Below, piece by piece: positions 63,167 through 64,000 of a stretch of 64,000 nt of DNA. Every line of letters begins with the position of its first letter. Within the stretch, counting starts at the first letter, position 1. Both the position numbers and the translations under genes were made by a program. The notes under the pieces were generated by a model. That model saw only the letters and a program-made list of their open reading frames with translations. It ran no database searches and was not told where the DNA came from. This DNA is from Hyposmocoma kahamanoa (taxonomy: Eukaryota; Arthropoda; Insecta; Lepidoptera; Cosmopterigidae), in assembly GCF_003589595.1 (NCBI RefSeq), contig NW_020653900.1, forward strand, positions 1,970,985-2,034,984. Reading direction: 5' to 3'.

Positions 63167-64000
63167 CTGTAACAATAGAGCGTTCGTTCACTTCGATTGA
63201 TCTGATAATAGTACCATGTTTACCGAGTGATTCTTCGTTATAAATAGCAAATGAACACTCGCCTACTCGCTAATTATTCTTGTGTTCTCAGAAATCGGAA
63301 ATAATGCGATTTTCTAGTTATCATTGGGTGGCTTCCCGGAGTAAACAGAACCACTCCAAAAAATTGCCAAAGTTATAATTAAGGAGACGGTAGATACATT
63401 TTCTTGTATATTTTAGATAGCTTGTTTGTACCGAATCAAGTCAGCCTTAATGATAATTTTATTTTGGAAATATACATGCCTAGTAGTGAATTATAAATAT
63501 ATATATGGTATACGTTATGTAAAATTGCCGTAGAACAGGTTACATTTATTCTAATAAAGCTCGATTCAAATAGATAAACTACAAACTCATTAGGCAGGAT
63601 TCACACAATCGCACCGGAATCAATTAAATCGGCTATCGGCTCACGCCATCCGCGTATAAAGGCGCGTTCACAATGGATCCATTACGCAAATTGTCGCCGG
63701 TCATTAGACGCCGACGACGCCACCGCCGGTGAAAGGATCAGCGACGTCGAATAGCGGCTAACAGTATTTTTGCGTGCGATGCTAAGCCTATTGTCGCAAC
63801 TTTCTGTGCCCATTTAATTTGTGCCGTGACACTAATTGAAGTGAAGCATATTGACTAGATTATATCTGATTGATGTGTGACGTAATACAAGCTTTCTCGT
63901 GGCTTCATTCGTTTCACCATTAAAAAGTACTCCATGTGTACATACGTTAGACTTCATTTTGGTGATTTGAAATAATTGGGTAACAATGAGCCTAACATCT
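63167..64000 (-). other. Probable bagpipe intron or upstream region
   Basis: No FSI..IL (Tinman motif) coding match and no ATG exon is visible on the minus strand here. A CpG-rich stretch at 63640-63780 (CGCCGACGACGCCACCGCCG) stands out and might be regulatory or a MITE. It has no partner in the window. Confidence 0.4.

Noticed and set aside
62292..63191. 299-aa single-exon bagpipe protein
   Set aside because: The first codon is GTG and a strong splice acceptor lies eight codons in. The N-terminal Tinman motif is missing.

Overview
This is AT-rich eukaryotic nuclear DNA, most likely from a moth or butterfly (Lepidoptera). The evidence is one NK-class homeobox exon with an insect bagpipe homeodomain, plus a dense mixture of insect-type transposable element debris: RTE, Jockey/CR1-like and R1/I-like LINEs, tRNA-derived SINEs, mariner, PIF/Harbinger and hAT-like MITEs, and a Penelope fragment. 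I cannot name the species. There are no operons, CRISPR arrays or bacterial-style genes, and most open frames are under 130 codons and fall inside repeats.

Layout. 0-12 kb: LINE and transposase relics, SINEs, a ~450 bp direct repeat flanking a 2.3 kb block, a 509 bp hAT-like MITE with perfect 8 bp target duplications, and a 5'-truncated RTE retrotransposon with two in-frame stops (9637-11141). 12-24 kb: Jockey-like relics, SINEs, two further LINE 3' relics, and a few unrecognised ORFs, one of which (15340-15627, minus) starts with a signal-peptide-like segment. 24-36 kb: an internally deleted Harbinger element sitting inside a hAT-like MITE, a complete-ended but decayed mariner (26889-28107), SINEs with other elements nested in them, a tandem-repeat expansion containing a 10-N assembly gap, a Penelope-like fragment, and a 732 bp MITE rich in CGATAATCG motifs. 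36-58 kb: strong perfect hairpins, a ~1.5 kb old repeat matching 5-6.6 kb, three intact 228-286 bp MITEs (family A) with 8 bp target duplications, more SINEs, and several nested insertions. 58-62 kb: LINE and SINE debris. 62.3-63.2 kb (minus): the homeodomain exon of bagpipe (NK3), followed upstream by what is probably intron up to the window edge.

The only confidently functional gene is bagpipe. The exon begins at a splice acceptor, has no ATG, and lacks the N-terminal Tinman/EH1 repression motif expected of NK proteins, so its first exon should lie beyond position 64000. The other ~61 kb looks like gene-poor flanking DNA built from nested, decayed mobile elements. Repeat families are labelled A to V below for cross-reference. 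These are my own labels, based on by-eye comparison within the window, not database names.
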